In this document: one piece after another, positions 27,795 through 40,732 of the stretch
Layout of the letters: every line of letters begins with the position of its first letter
How positions within the stretch are numbered: position 1 is the first letter of the stretch
Made by a program: the position numbers and the translations under genes
DNA from: Vulcanococcus limneticus LL
Lineage (GTDB): Bacteria > Cyanobacteriota > Cyanobacteriia > PCC-6307 > Cyanobiaceae
Direction of reading: 5' to 3'
DNA: 64,000 nucleotides
Assembly (NCBI RefSeq): GCF_002252705.1
Contig: NZ_NQLA01000002.1
Coordinates: 124,001-188,000, forward strand
The notes under the pieces: model-generated
Seen by the model: the letters and a program-made list of their open reading frames with translations, nothing else
Databases searched by the model: none
Told to the model about the DNA's origin: nothing

Positions 27795-28614
27795 GCGTGC
27801 CCCTGCTGGAGGTGCGGGAGCTCAGCCGGCGTTTCGGCGGGCTGCTGGCTGTGGATCAGGTGAGCTTCGCCGTGCAACCCGGCGAGATCTTCGGGCTGAT
27901 CGGCCCTAACGGTGCCGGCAAGACCACCCTGTTCAACCTGATCTCCGGCGTAACGCCGCCGAGCGGCGGCGCGGTGCTCTGGCGCGGTGCACCGATCACC
28001 GGCCAGCCGCCGCACCGGCTCAACCGCCTGGGCCTGGCCCGCACCTTCCAGAACCTGCGCCTGTTCGAGGATCTCTCGGTGCTGGAGAACGTGCTGGTGG
28101 CGCTGCAGCGTCGCCCCCGCAGCAGCGCCGCCGGAGGACTGCTCAACAGCGCCGGCCACCGGCGCGCCGAGCGCCAGCGGCTGCAGGCGGCCTGGCAGCT
28201 GCTGGAGGAGCTGGGGCTGACCGCCCTGGCCGAGCGGCAGGCGGGCACCCTCGCCTACGGCGATCGGCGACGGCTGGAGATGGCCCGGGCCCTGGCCACG
28301 GACCCATCGCTGCTGCTGCTGGATGAACCCGCCGCCGGCCTCAACCCCGCCGAAAAGGACCAGCTCTGCCAGCTGATCGCCGCGCTGCGCCAGAGCCACC
28401 AGCTCACGGTGATGATCATCGAGCACCACGTACCGCTGCTGATGCGGCTGTGCGATCGGATGGCCGTGCTGGATTTCGGCGTACGCATCGCCCTGGGCAC
28501 CCCCGAAGACGTGCGCCGTGACCCGCAGGTGATCGAGGCCTACCTCGGCACGGGGAGTGGAGCGGGCAGTGGGAGTGGCGGTGGCAGTGGCAGTGGCAGT
28601 GGATGCAGCGCGTC

Positions 28615-28618
<4 letters not shown>
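27791..28618 (+). CDS. livG: branched-chain amino-acid ABC ATPase, LivG type
   Basis: ATP-binding subunit of 275 residues. Walker A is GPNGAGKTTLFN (about 37-48), the Q-loop is LARTFQNLRLF, the signature motif is LAYGDRRRLEMARAL, and Walker B is LLLLDEPAAGLNP, followed by the H-switch VMIIEHHVPL. It is a normal LivG until about residue 252; then comes an unusual tail of alternating Gly and Ser (about 20 residues) encoded by a GGCAGTGG-type tandem repeat at about 28552-28600. The stop overlaps livF by ATGA. Confidence 0.92.
28552..28602. repeat. GGCAGTGG-type tandem repeat in livG 3' end
   Basis: Alternating GGCAGT/GGGAGT/GGTGGC six-base units are read in frame as Gly-Ser repeats at the LivG C-terminus. 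Units are multiples of three, so slippage by whole units would only change tail length. Confidence 0.7.
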
Positions 28619-29331
<713 letters not shown>

Positions 29332-29346
29332 GGAATGGACTGGCAG

Positions 29347-30447
29347 TCAGCGGAAGGGCGGTGCGATCAGCAGGCCACCGTGGCTCCAGAGCTCGTTGGC
29401 GCCACGCTCCAGCCCCAGGGGTGACCCCTTGCCCAGGTTGCGCTCGAACAGCTCGCCATAGTTGCCCACCGCCGCCACCGCCTTGGCGGCGAAGTCGGCC
29501 GGGAGGCCCAGGGAGCGGCCGAGCTCGCCCTCCAGGCCCAGGAAGCGCCGCAGCCGTGGCTGGCGCGGATCGGAGCGGGCCCGGGCCGTGAGTGCCGCCA
29601 CGTTGGCGCGCGTCACCCCCTGCTCCTCCGCCTCGATCAGGGCGTAGGCAATCCAGCGCACCGCATCGGCCCAGATGGGATCGGCCTGGCGGCTGGCGGC
29701 CGCCATCGGCTCCTTGCTCAGGGCCTCCGGTAGCAGCCGGTGGGCGGCCGGGTCGGGGAAGAGGGTGCGGCGGGCCGCCAGGCCGGAGCGATCACTGGTG
29801 ACGGCGGTGCAGCGGCCCGAGAGGTAGGCGGCGAACGTCTCGTCGGCGTTGCGGTAGCGCAACGGCACATAGCGCAGGCCCAGGCTGCCCATGCGGTCGG
29901 CCAGCACGCCCTCGTTGGTGGAGCCGCTCACCACACAAACCGGTCGGTCGGCCAGATCGGCCAGGCGGCGGATGCCGCTGGCGCCCGGCACCAGCACGGC
30001 GCCACCGTCGTAGAAGAGGATCGGCCCAAAGGCCAGGCCGTTGCCGCCGGGGGCATCCCGGCTCAGGTTCACGGTGGTGTTGCGCGAGAGCAGGTCCACA
30101 TCGCCACTGGCCACGGCGGTGAAGCGATCGTTGCTGGAGAGGAGCCGCAGCTCCACGCGGTTGGGGTCGCCCAGCACCGCCGCTGCCACCGCCCGGCAGA
30201 ACTCCACGTCGAAGCCCGTATAGCGGCCATCGGCGCCGAGGCTGCTGAAGCCGGGCAGCTGACCGTTGATGCCGCACACCAGGGCCCCGCGCTGGCGCAC
30301 CTGGCGCAGGCGCTCGCTCTGCAGCTGGTCGCCAGCCGCATCGCGGCCGGCCTCCCCACAGCCAGCCAGCTGGCCGGCCGTGAGCAGCGCCAGCAGCGGC
30401 AGGATCCAGATCCGCGGTGAGGACCGTCGCGGCCGCGGCTGCGCCAT
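29347..30447 (-). CDS. amino-acid binding lipoprotein (AapJ/GltI family), orphan
   Basis: Solute-binding protein family 3 member of 366 residues. It has a lipoprotein signal peptide with lipobox LAGC (LLALLTAGQLAGCGEAG). The mature part has the family-3 fold: RGALVCGINGQLPGFSSLGADGRYTGFDVEFCRAVAAAVL, SGDVDLLSRNTTVNLSRD and CVVSGSTNEG, closest to general L-amino-acid binding proteins (AapJ/BztA). The ATG at 30447 directly precedes the signal peptide; the one at 30600 adds an unlike leader. No matching permease or ATPase is next to it, so it either works with a transporter elsewhere or has another role. It converges on livF. Confidence 0.85.
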   Translation of the reverse strand: MAQPRPRRSSPRIWILPLLALLTAGQLAGCGEAGRDAAGDQLQSERLRQVRQRGALVCGINGQLPGFSSLGADGRYTGFDVEFCRAVAAAVLGDPNRVELRLLSSNDRFTAVASGDVDLLSRNTTVNLSRDAPGGNGLAFGPILFYDGGAVLVPGASGIRRLADLADRPVCVVSGSTNEGVLADRMGSLGLRYVPLRYRNADETFAAYLSGRCTAVTSDRSGLAARRTLFPDPAAHRLLPEALSKEPMAAASRQADPIWADAVRWIAYALIEAEEQGVTRANVAALTARARSDPRQPRLRRFLGLEGELGRSLGLPADFAAKAVAAVGNYGELFERNLGKGSPLGLERGANELWSHGGLLIAPPFR

Positions 30448-30472
30448 GGGCCTCCAGCTGGGGGACGCGAAT

Positions 30473-34309
<3,837 letters not shown>

Positions 34310-34454
34310 CGGCGCAGACGGACAAGAGCTCCCATTGAAGCCGGGCCGCCCCAGTCGCATCCGGTCACAACTGGCGGTGGAGCGGTTGCAGGCGAGTCAC
34401 CCGCCGCCGGTCCACGACTGGCAGGCTCTGGTCCCCGAACCCTCGTCAGATCCC

Positions 34455-34607
34455 ATGGCCAATCCCATGCTGGAGCGGTTCTGCCGGCTCGTGTTGCTCT
34501 CCGTGCTGCTGGTGGCCGGCGTGATCGGCGCCACCCAGGAGGCGAATGCCAACAGCGGCAGCCGGGAGCTCAGCACCAGCGCGAACACCGGGAGAACTCA
34601 GCTGTAG
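34455..34607 (+). CDS. possible small exported peptide, 50 residues
   Basis: A 50-codon frame with a signal-peptide-like start (LERFCRLVLLSVLLVAGVIG) and an Ala-Asn-Ala cleavage-like site, leaving about 20 Ser/Thr-rich residues (NSGSRELSTSANTGRTQL). The frame continues upstream without a better start. Such short secreted peptides occur in picocyanobacteria, but the evidence is only the signal-like hydrophobic pattern. Confidence 0.35.
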   Translation: MANPMLERFCRLVLLSVLLVAGVIGATQEANANSGSRELSTSANTGRTQL

Positions 34608-35036
34608 TTCTTAAACCAAGCAGTTCCGTTCAGACCAGTGCGCTGCAAGGGACCTGAGGGGACCTAATTCCCCGACAGATTCGCTCCGTACTACTCGGCA
34701 CTTGATGCACCGAACCTGCCCATCAACGCTGGCTCTGTCTGCTGGCAGATAGGTCAAAGACCAACGGAAGCACCCATCACCGGGTGCGTGCAAGGCCAAA
34801 CCGCCTTGCCCTGCCTAGGACATCGAGCCTCGAATCATCATGGGGCCCCGCGCAGGAGACTCTCTCGGGGCTGCGAGCTGTGGGCCGTGGCAACGGCTGG
34901 GAAGCAAAGGCCCCGGTCAACCGAGTGAACCGCTCGGCTCAGCCAGTCCATCGCCCGACGGGCCGGATGGCGGCCCTGAGGTCACTGGCCTGAATGCCCA
35001 ACAGGATGCTAGTATCACAGAAGCAGAATCTTGGAA
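34608..35036. other. lower-G+C non-coding stretch before the RTX gene
   Basis: About 430 bases with no convincing gene. Base composition falls clearly below that of the surrounding genes. A hairpin GCACCC-atcacc-GGGTGC occurs at 34770-34787. A TAGTAT sequence at 35010-35015 could be a -10 element for the RTX gene. Otherwise I see nothing recognisable. Confidence 0.5.
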
Positions 35037-35867
35037 ATGTCCCTTCGGGAGCTCGAGGAAGTCGGCATGACCTCCGATGACATCAAACTTGATGACGACA
35101 GCAAGAATCGGTCTGGAGGCGGAGCGTCCGACGATGACTCGCGTAACAGCAATAGCTCCGCGAACAACTCATCCGGCAGTGATTCATCCGGCAGTGATAA
35201 GTCTGACGATCTGAGCGGCGGCGACAGTGACGACAACCTCTCAGGAGGCCTCGGCGACGACAGCATCCGTGGGGGCGCGGGTTCCGATGATCTAAATGGG
35301 GACGATGGAGATGATGACATTTCCGGTGATTCTGGCAACGACACAATCCGCGGTGGAAATGGATCTGACGACCTCTTTGGCGGCGACGGTGACGATGACA
35401 TGCGCGGCAACATGGGCGAAGACACCCTCCTGGGTGGCATCGGCAATGACGACCTCTACGGCGGCAAAGACGACGATGACCTCTGGGGAGGCGAGGGAGA
35501 TGACATTCTTCGCGGTAATATGGGGAGCGATGACCTACTTGGAGGCTTCGGCAATGACGAGCTTTACGGCGGCAAGGACAATGACTCACTGACCGGCCAA
35601 GACGGCTCCGACAGGCTCAGCGGCGATCTTGGCGATGACATCCTGACAGGTGGACTTGGTGCCGATGTCTTTGTGGCCAGCCCTGGCAATGATGTAGCAA
35701 CTGATTTCAATGCCGCTGAGGGGGATCGAATCTTTGTTCCGTCAAGTGCCTTCACCCTAAATCAGGTCGGCAGTGATCTCGTATTGAGCTACGACCTTGG
35801 CACCCTCAAGCTCATCAATGTGGACATCACTGGCTTTGACCCAGCCTATGTGCAAACAAGCCCATAG
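35037..35867 (+). CDS. acidic RTX calcium-binding repeat protein
   Basis: About 276 residues. A short helical head (SLRELEEVGMTSDDIKL) is followed by a Ser/Asn/Asp-rich linker. The main part has roughly 17-18 nine-residue RTX repeats of the GGxGxDxLx type (GGNGSDDLFGGDGDDDM), which bind calcium and fold into parallel beta-rolls outside the cell. The C-terminus (GADVFVASPGNDVATDFNAAEGDRI) resembles the region before a type I secretion signal in serralysin-like proteins. No catalytic domain is attached. I prefer the ATG at 35037; a TTG at 35031 is alternative. No T1SS genes (ABC exporter, MFP, TolC) are nearby. Codon use is less G+C-biased than neighbours and flanks are gene-poor, so recent acquisition is likely. 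Confidence 0.85.
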   Translation: MSLRELEEVGMTSDDIKLDDDSKNRSGGGASDDDSRNSNSSANNSSGSDSSGSDKSDDLSGGDSDDNLSGGLGDDSIRGGAGSDDLNGDDGDDDISGDSGNDTIRGGNGSDDLFGGDGDDDMRGNMGEDTLLGGIGNDDLYGGKDDDDLWGGEGDDILRGNMGSDDLLGGFGNDELYGGKDNDSLTGQDGSDRLSGDLGDDILTGGLGADVFVASPGNDVATDFNAAEGDRIFVPSSAFTLNQVGSDLVLSYDLGTLKLINVDITGFDPAYVQTSP

Positions 35868-36424
35868 AAATCTCCCCGCAATTCAGAACGCTTCAACTTG
35901 CCCCTGCCAGGGGACGGCATCTCGGGACTCCCGGCTAATTGTTGCTCGGGATTGTCATGCAGACGTCGGCCCTAGGTCCACTTCAGCCCTGTGATTACTG
36001 GGTTCCGCCCACGGCATGCCAAAGCCTCTTGGTCCGTGGTCAGGTTGATGTACCAGGAACAAGGACATCCGTAGGATGACCAAAACTTCGCCGATAATGA
36101 CGGCGGTCTTCGCCTTACTAGCGTTAACTCGGCCCTACCCGATCTCCATCGGGCCATATCGAGGGAGGGCGTGAACACCCCAGTGCTGTGCGTCGTTCTG
36201 TACACCTGGACTCACAGGCCCTTGCACTGGCCAGGGCCGCTTCCAACCGCTCAGAGGCCGCGGCCTATGCCTGCAATTTCCGTAGGTTCAACTACTCCTG
36301 TCTTAACCATTGCTGCTCCCCCACCTTTTGGCACAGATCAAGGGGGACGTGGCGCATCAAGAACCAGTCCCCCTGCATCAACACTCCGGTGGAGGTACAG
36401 AAGTCGTCGCGGAGAACGCTATCC
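35868..36424. other. gene-poor stretch between RTX gene and yajQ
   Basis: About 560 bases with lower G+C and no convincing gene. Short open frames on both strands (for example one with HLDSQALALARAASNRSEAA at 36195-36260) could be decayed coding remnants, but I cannot match them to a family. A small inverted repeat CCCGAT-ctcc-ATCGGG lies at 36138-36153. No insertion-sequence ends or tRNA remnant were found by eye. Confidence 0.45.
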
Positions 36425-36916
36425 CTACCGATAGTTTTCAAACTGCAGCGGCACCTCCACGTCCTGGGCCTTGAGCAGCTGGATGGCCTGCTGCAGGTCA
36501 TCCTTGTTCTTACCGGTCACGCGCAGGCTCTCGCCCTGGATGGCCACGGTCACTTTCTTGAGGTTGTCGCGCACGGTCTTGCTGAGCTCCTTGGCGAGCT
36601 CCTTGCTCAGGCCCTTGCGCAGCTTCACCACCTGCTGCAGCCGGTTGCCACCCACGGGCTCGGGGGTCTGGAAGTCGAAGATCTTGAGCGACAGGTTGCG
36701 CTTGGTGGCCTTCTGGCGCAGCACGTCCTCCACCGCCTGCAGGGTCAGGTCGCTGGCGGTGTTGATGGTGAGGCTGGTCTCCTCCAGGGCGATCTCGGTC
36801 TTGGAGTCCTTGAGGTCGTAGCGGGTGGCCACGTCGCGACGCACCTGGTCCACCGCGTTCACGAGCTCCTGGCGGTCGAAATCCGAAACGACGTCAAAGG
36901 AGTAGGAATCGGCCAT
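36425..36916 (-). CDS. yajQ: YajQ-family nucleotide-binding protein
   Basis: A 163-residue protein of the UPF0234/YajQ family, small dimeric proteins reported to bind cyclic di-GMP or GTP/tRNA in different bacteria. The signature N-terminus SYSFDVVSDFDRQELVNAVDQ is present, then DVATRYDLKDSKTEI and VRDNLKKVTVAIQGESLRVTGKNKDDLQQAIQLL. The length matches exactly (160-165). The start is the ATG at 36916. It lies alone at the edge of the atypical stretch, separating it from ordinary genes. A cyclic di-GMP link is of interest because of the HD-GYP gene in the same window, but is only family-based. Confidence 0.95.
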   Translation of the reverse strand: MADSYSFDVVSDFDRQELVNAVDQVRRDVATRYDLKDSKTEIALEETSLTINTASDLTLQAVEDVLRQKATKRNLSLKIFDFQTPEPVGGNRLQQVVKLRKGLSKELAKELSKTVRDNLKKVTVAIQGESLRVTGKNKDDLQQAIQLLKAQDVEVPLQFENYR

Positions 36917-36960
36917 GGGGGGCGGGACAGGGGGCAGCTCCCCCGCAGCCTAGAAAAGGG

Positions 36961-37491
36961 ATGTTCCAAGGCCTAGCTCCCCTGGCCGGCCTGGCCCCGA
37001 TGCCCATGCTTTCCCTGAGCGGCTCCTCCGCCCTGTCTGTCCTCGCCCTGGCCCTGCCACCCCAGCTGGTGAGCGCCACTGGGGCGCCGTATGCCTGGTC
37101 GCTGCTGCTGGCCAGCGCCACGGTGATCGCCAGCGTGGTTCCCCTCGGTGCCGCCCGCTCCCAGGCCAATTTTCAGGTGACCGATCTGGCGGCGCCCCGG
37201 GCCATGTTCGAGCGGCTGCCGGACTGGGGCAAAAGGGCCAGCTGGGCGCACCAGAACAGCTTCGAGGCCTTCACCCTGCACGCCCCGGCGGCGCTGCTCT
37301 GCCTCGTGGCCGGCGTTGATTCGCCGGTGGCGATCGCCGCGGCCTGGCTGCACCCCCTGCTGCGCCTGATCTACATCCCGGCCTACGTGGCCAACGTGCC
37401 ACCACTGCGGGCCCTGTGCTGGGCCACGGGTCTGGCCTGCAGCGGCCTCCTCTACCTGGAGGGGCTCAAGGGAGTGCTGGCCGCTGGCTGA
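36961..37491 (+). CDS. MAPEG-family membrane protein
   Basis: Membrane protein of up to 176 residues with about four helices. The loop DWGKRASWAHQNSFEAFTLHAPAALL carries the MAPEG pattern (xxAxxNxxExxxxFxPA), in the group related to microsomal glutathione S-transferases. The N-terminal start is uncertain: ATG at 36961, 37000 or 37006 are all in frame and the later ones give a more compact protein. Downstream is a stomatin-like gene in the opposite direction. The substrate is unknown. Confidence 0.82.
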   Translation: MFQGLAPLAGLAPMPMLSLSGSSALSVLALALPPQLVSATGAPYAWSLLLASATVIASVVPLGAARSQANFQVTDLAAPRAMFERLPDWGKRASWAHQNSFEAFTLHAPAALLCLVAGVDSPVAIAAAWLHPLLRLIYIPAYVANVPPLRALCWATGLACSGLLYLEGLKGVLAAG

Positions 37492-37522
37492 GCGCTCGGG
37501 CTGATCGCCCTGGTGTGGGGCT

Positions 37523-38401
37523 TCAGCCCTTGTCCTGCAGGTTGCGCAGGGCCGTAAGCAGGGAGGCGGGGCTCTGGGGATCCACCAGCAGCACGCTGCC
37601 GCCGGGGGCCTTGGCCAGCTCCTCGCCCATGGCCATCCAGTCCTTGGCGAGCAGCAGCCGCAGGCTCTCAGCTCCCGCCGGATGGGCCTCGATCACCTTG
37701 GCCAGCTCGGCCGCCGCCTCGGCCCGGGCCCGGGCCATCAGCGACTGCTGCTTGGCCTTGGCCTCCGCATCCAGCAGCAGCGATTCGGCCCGGCCCCGGG
37801 CCGCGTTCACCTGGGAGTCGCGCTCCCCCTCGGAGCGCAGGATCGCCGCCCGCTTCTCGCGCTCGGCCGTCATCTGCTGCTCCATCGCCTGCTGCACCCC
37901 CTGGGAGGGCACGATGTCGCGCATCTCAACGCGGGTCACCTTCACGCCCCAGGGGTCGGTGGCCTGGTCCAGCTCCTTGAGCAGCACCTCGTTCACCTCG
38001 CTGCGGGTGGTGAAGGTCTGGTCCAGGTCGAGCTTGCCCATCTCGGCGCGGATCTGGGTGAGCACCAGGTTCACCATCGCCGCCTGCAGGTTGTCGAGGG
38101 CGTAGTAGGCCCGCGCGTGGTCGAGCAACTGCCAGTACACCACCGCATCCACCTCGATCGACACGTTGTCGCGGGTGATGCACTGCTGGGGCGGGATGTC
38201 CAGCACCCGCTCCTTAAGCGACTCCTTGCTCACCACCTTCTCCACCACCGGCAGCACGAAGGACAGCCCCGGCTTCAGCTCCCGGTCGAACTTGCCGAGC
38301 CGCTCCACCAGAACCGACCGGCCACCGCTGGTGACCTTGACGCTGCCCAGGCCGAGAAAGGCCAGCAGCACCAGGGCCGGCAGGGAAAAGAGGGTTTCCA
38401 T
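37523..38401 (-). CDS. stomatin/SPFH (band 7) membrane protein
   Basis: Single-pass membrane-anchored SPFH protein of 292 residues. An N-terminal helix (LFSLPALVLLAFLGLGSV) is followed by the band-7 domain (GRSVLVERLGKFDRELKPGLSFVLPVVEKV, QQCITRDNVSIEVDAVVYWQ, MRDIVPSQGVQQAMEQQMTAEREKRA) and an Ala/Glu/Arg-rich coiled coil. It is close to QmcA/HflC-type proteins, which scaffold membrane microdomains and modulate proteases. A short NfeD gene starts 95 bases away on the opposite strand; stomatin and NfeD are usually paired, most often co-directional, so the divergent order here is a little unusual. Confidence 0.92.
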   Translation of the reverse strand: METLFSLPALVLLAFLGLGSVKVTSGGRSVLVERLGKFDRELKPGLSFVLPVVEKVVSKESLKERVLDIPPQQCITRDNVSIEVDAVVYWQLLDHARAYYALDNLQAAMVNLVLTQIRAEMGKLDLDQTFTTRSEVNEVLLKELDQATDPWGVKVTRVEMRDIVPSQGVQQAMEQQMTAEREKRAAILRSEGERDSQVNAARGRAESLLLDAEAKAKQQSLMARARAEAAAELAKVIEAHPAGAESLRLLLAKDWMAMGEELAKAPGGSVLLVDPQSPASLLTALRNLQDKG

Positions 38402-38496
38402 CGCAGGGGATCCGGCGGAGCGGAACGAACAGGTGCCCAGGCTAGGAAGGGGCTCCTGGCGCTACCACCGGCGCTGGGCCGCCCCAGAATCAGGCC

Positions 38497-38934
38497 ATGG
38501 CATCCCTGATCTGGCTGGCCCTCGCGGGCGTGTTGCTGCTGGTGGAACTGGCGGTGCCGGGCTTCGGCGGCTTCCTGATGGCCAGCGTGGCCGCCCTGGT
38601 GCTGGCCAGCCTGGCGGGACTGGCCCTGGCGCCGGGCCTGCAGTGGATCCTGTTCGTGGGCCTCACCGCGGCCGGCAATCTGGTGCTCTGGCGCTGGTCG
38701 CGGCGCCAGCGGCCGACCCGGCCGCTGCAGAGCAGCCAGGCGGACCTGGCGGAGGTGATCGAGGGCTTCGGCGGCGCCGATGGGGCGCCCGGCCAGGACG
38801 GCAGCCTGGGGCGGGTGCGCTGGCAGGGGCAGAGCTGGGCCGCCGAGAACCTGGGACCCTCCAGCGCCCTGGCCCCCGGCACCCGGGTCACGGTGATGGG
38901 GCGGGAGGGCACCCGCTTGCAGGTGATGCCCTGA
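38497..38934 (+). CDS. NfeD-like short membrane protein
   Basis: A 145-residue NfeD1b-type protein. Hydrophobic helices fill residues 3-65 (LIWLALAGVLLLVELAVPGFGGFLMASVAALVL). A C-terminal OB-fold follows (GQDGSLGRVRWQGQSWAAEN, LAPGTRVTVMGREGTRLQV). Full-length NfeD has an N-terminal serine-protease domain, which is absent, as in the common short form. It is the expected partner of the stomatin-like gene just upstream on the other strand. Confidence 0.88.
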   Translation: MASLIWLALAGVLLLVELAVPGFGGFLMASVAALVLASLAGLALAPGLQWILFVGLTAAGNLVLWRWSRRQRPTRPLQSSQADLAEVIEGFGGADGAPGQDGSLGRVRWQGQSWAAENLGPSSALAPGTRVTVMGREGTRLQVMP

Positions 38935-38957
38935 GCCGCCGGGGCCGCGGCGCCCCC

Positions 38958-39470
38958 TCAGTCGAAGAACATCAGGCTCACCACCTTGCCCATGTCCTCG
39001 GCGCTACGGCAGCTGGCCAGCAGGGTCTCGCTGTCGTGGAAGGCGTAGCAGATCAGCTGGTCGCAGCGGCTGATGATCTCCTGGTTGCAGAGGCTGCTGG
39101 CCATCGGCAGCGGCAGCTCGTCGTGCTCGGGCTTCTCCACCAGGTGCAGCACCTGCTCCAGCTGGTCGCGGGATTCGCGCGGCTGGCGGTCCAGGCTCTG
39201 GGGCAGCAACACCGTGAGCCGCGAGGGCTCCACCTCCAGCACGCTGCGGATCACGGCGGAGTTGACCCCCTGGGCGCCGGAGGTGATCAGGTTGTGGCCC
39301 TCCTGGGCCAGGGAGCGGGCCACCAGTTCCACCAGATGCACCGACACCACCGGCACGTGGCGGCTGCCGAGGATGGCGATGCGCCGCTTGCTGCGGTCCT
39401 GGAGCATGGCCAGCTCCTGGGCCAGGGTGTCAATCCGGTCCAGTGCCGGTAGATCGAGGGACCGGGTCAC
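38958..39470 (-). CDS. DprA/LOG-like Rossmann protein
   Basis: A 170-residue protein with a Rossmann-type fold: RRIAILGSRHVPVVS, then LITSGAQGVNSAVIRSVLE, and RLTVLLPQSLDRQP with SRCDQLICYAFHD. The pattern resembles DprA/Smf and LOG-family nucleotide-binding folds (GSR...SGGAxGxD), but the DprA N- and C-terminal domains are missing. It is a family seen in cyanobacteria with unknown function. A role in DNA uptake or nucleotide metabolism is only inference. Confidence 0.7.
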   Translation of the reverse strand: MTRSLDLPALDRIDTLAQELAMLQDRSKRRIAILGSRHVPVVSVHLVELVARSLAQEGHNLITSGAQGVNSAVIRSVLEVEPSRLTVLLPQSLDRQPRESRDQLEQVLHLVEKPEHDELPLPMASSLCNQEIISRCDQLICYAFHDSETLLASCRSAEDMGKVVSLMFFD

Positions 39471-39562
39471 TGCACGCCCATAGCCGTTGGCTCGAAACTA
39501 GCAGTGCCGCAAGGGAATCCGACGCTCAGGCCCCTTCTGGCACCATTGATCGGGCGAGTGGT

Positions 39563-40708
39563 TCAGGCCGCCACCGGCAGGCGCAGCTGGCGGTAGAGGC
39601 GCTCGAAATCGCAGTACTCCTCCACCAGGCGGAAGGCGTAGCTGGCCTTCACCGATTCGTGCAGCCGCACGTGGCCGAAGGTGCGCTCGATCACCTCCAC
39701 GGTGGTGAGGGTGTCGTGCTCCACCTTGAGCAGCGGCACCTCCAGCTCCTCCGCCCGGGAGATCAGCTGGGGCAGGGGTTCGCCGGCGCCGGTGAGAATC
39801 AGGCACTGGGTGGAAGCCTCCAGGGCCGCCAGCTGGATGTCGGTGCGATCGGCTCCGGTCACCACGGCCATGTTGCGGCGGCGGCGGAAGAACTCCATGG
39901 CGGAGTTCACGTTCATGGCGCCGATCGAGAGGGTCTCCACCAGCAGGTCGAGCCGCTCGCGGCAGCAGAGCACGCGGGCATCGAGGCGGCGGGCCAGCTC
40001 CTCCACGGTCACGCTGCGCAGCAGCGGGCTCCGGGGCATCACCCCCAGCACCGGGATGCCGAGCCGCTCCAGGGCCGGCACCACCTCAGCGCGCAGCTGG
40101 GGCACCGCATCGGGGGTCACGGCATTGAGCACCACGCCGGCCAGCTGGCTCCCCAGCAGGCCATGGGCCTGCAGCAGGGCATCGGCGCTGCCGGCGTCGC
40201 TCCAGGGGTGGACCAGCACCACGGGCGCCTGCAGGGAACTGGCCAGCTGGGGCAGGCTGAGGCCGTAGAGCAGGCCCTCGCTGAGGCTGCCGGCGGCCTC
40301 CAGCAGAGTGAGGCCTTCGCCGGCAGCAGCCAGGCGGGCCCGGAAGGCCTCGAAGCCAGCTCCGGCGTCAAGATCGCCGGCCAGCAGCCGGGCCTGGGCG
40401 GCGGCGGGCTCCAGCAGGTGGGCGGAGGGCAGCAGCTGGTCGTCCGCGAGGCCCAGGATCTGGCCGACGAAGCGCACGTCGTCGTCGATCAGCTCAGAGC
40501 CAGGCGTGACCGACCCGGCGGCATTGAGAGCGTCAGCGGGCGTGGTGGCATCGAGGCTGGTGGCCAGGGGCTTGCCGAAGCGCACGGAGATACCCCGCTG
40601 CAGCAGTTGCCGGGCCAGGCCCAGCACCAGGGCCGACTTGCCGCTGAAGGGCTCGCAGGAGCCCACCAGAAGGGCGGCGCCGGGAGCGGAGGGGCTGGCC
40701 TGGCCCAT
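39563..40708 (-). CDS. P-loop (BioD-like) and DRTGG-domain protein
   Basis: A 381-residue protein with an N-terminal dethiobiotin-synthetase-like P-loop domain (LLVGSCEPFSGKSALVLGLARQLL, GKPLATSL), and a C-terminal DRTGG domain (MNVNSAMEFFRRRRNMAVVTGADRTDIQLAALEASTQCLILTGAGEP). This is the architecture of the N-terminal regulatory part of some phosphate acetyltransferases (Pta), without the catalytic part. Cyanobacteria often have this stand-alone form, sometimes labelled cobyrinic acid synthase-like. A regulatory nucleotide-binding role is likely but untested. The start is the ATG at 40708. Confidence 0.82.
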   Translation of the reverse strand: MGQASPSAPGAALLVGSCEPFSGKSALVLGLARQLLQRGISVRFGKPLATSLDATTPADALNAAGSVTPGSELIDDDVRFVGQILGLADDQLLPSAHLLEPAAAQARLLAGDLDAGAGFEAFRARLAAAGEGLTLLEAAGSLSEGLLYGLSLPQLASSLQAPVVLVHPWSDAGSADALLQAHGLLGSQLAGVVLNAVTPDAVPQLRAEVVPALERLGIPVLGVMPRSPLLRSVTVEELARRLDARVLCCRERLDLLVETLSIGAMNVNSAMEFFRRRRNMAVVTGADRTDIQLAALEASTQCLILTGAGEPLPQLISRAEELEVPLLKVEHDTLTTVEVIERTFGHVRLHESVKASYAFRLVEEYCDFERLYRQLRLPVAA

Positions 40709-40732
40709 GCCGTAGGTGCGGGTCGGGGGAAT

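Noticed and set aside
35037-35867. CRISPR or DNA tandem-repeat array in the RTX gene
   Set aside because: Repeats are at the protein level (GGxGxDxLx); DNA copies are diverged and there are no spacers.
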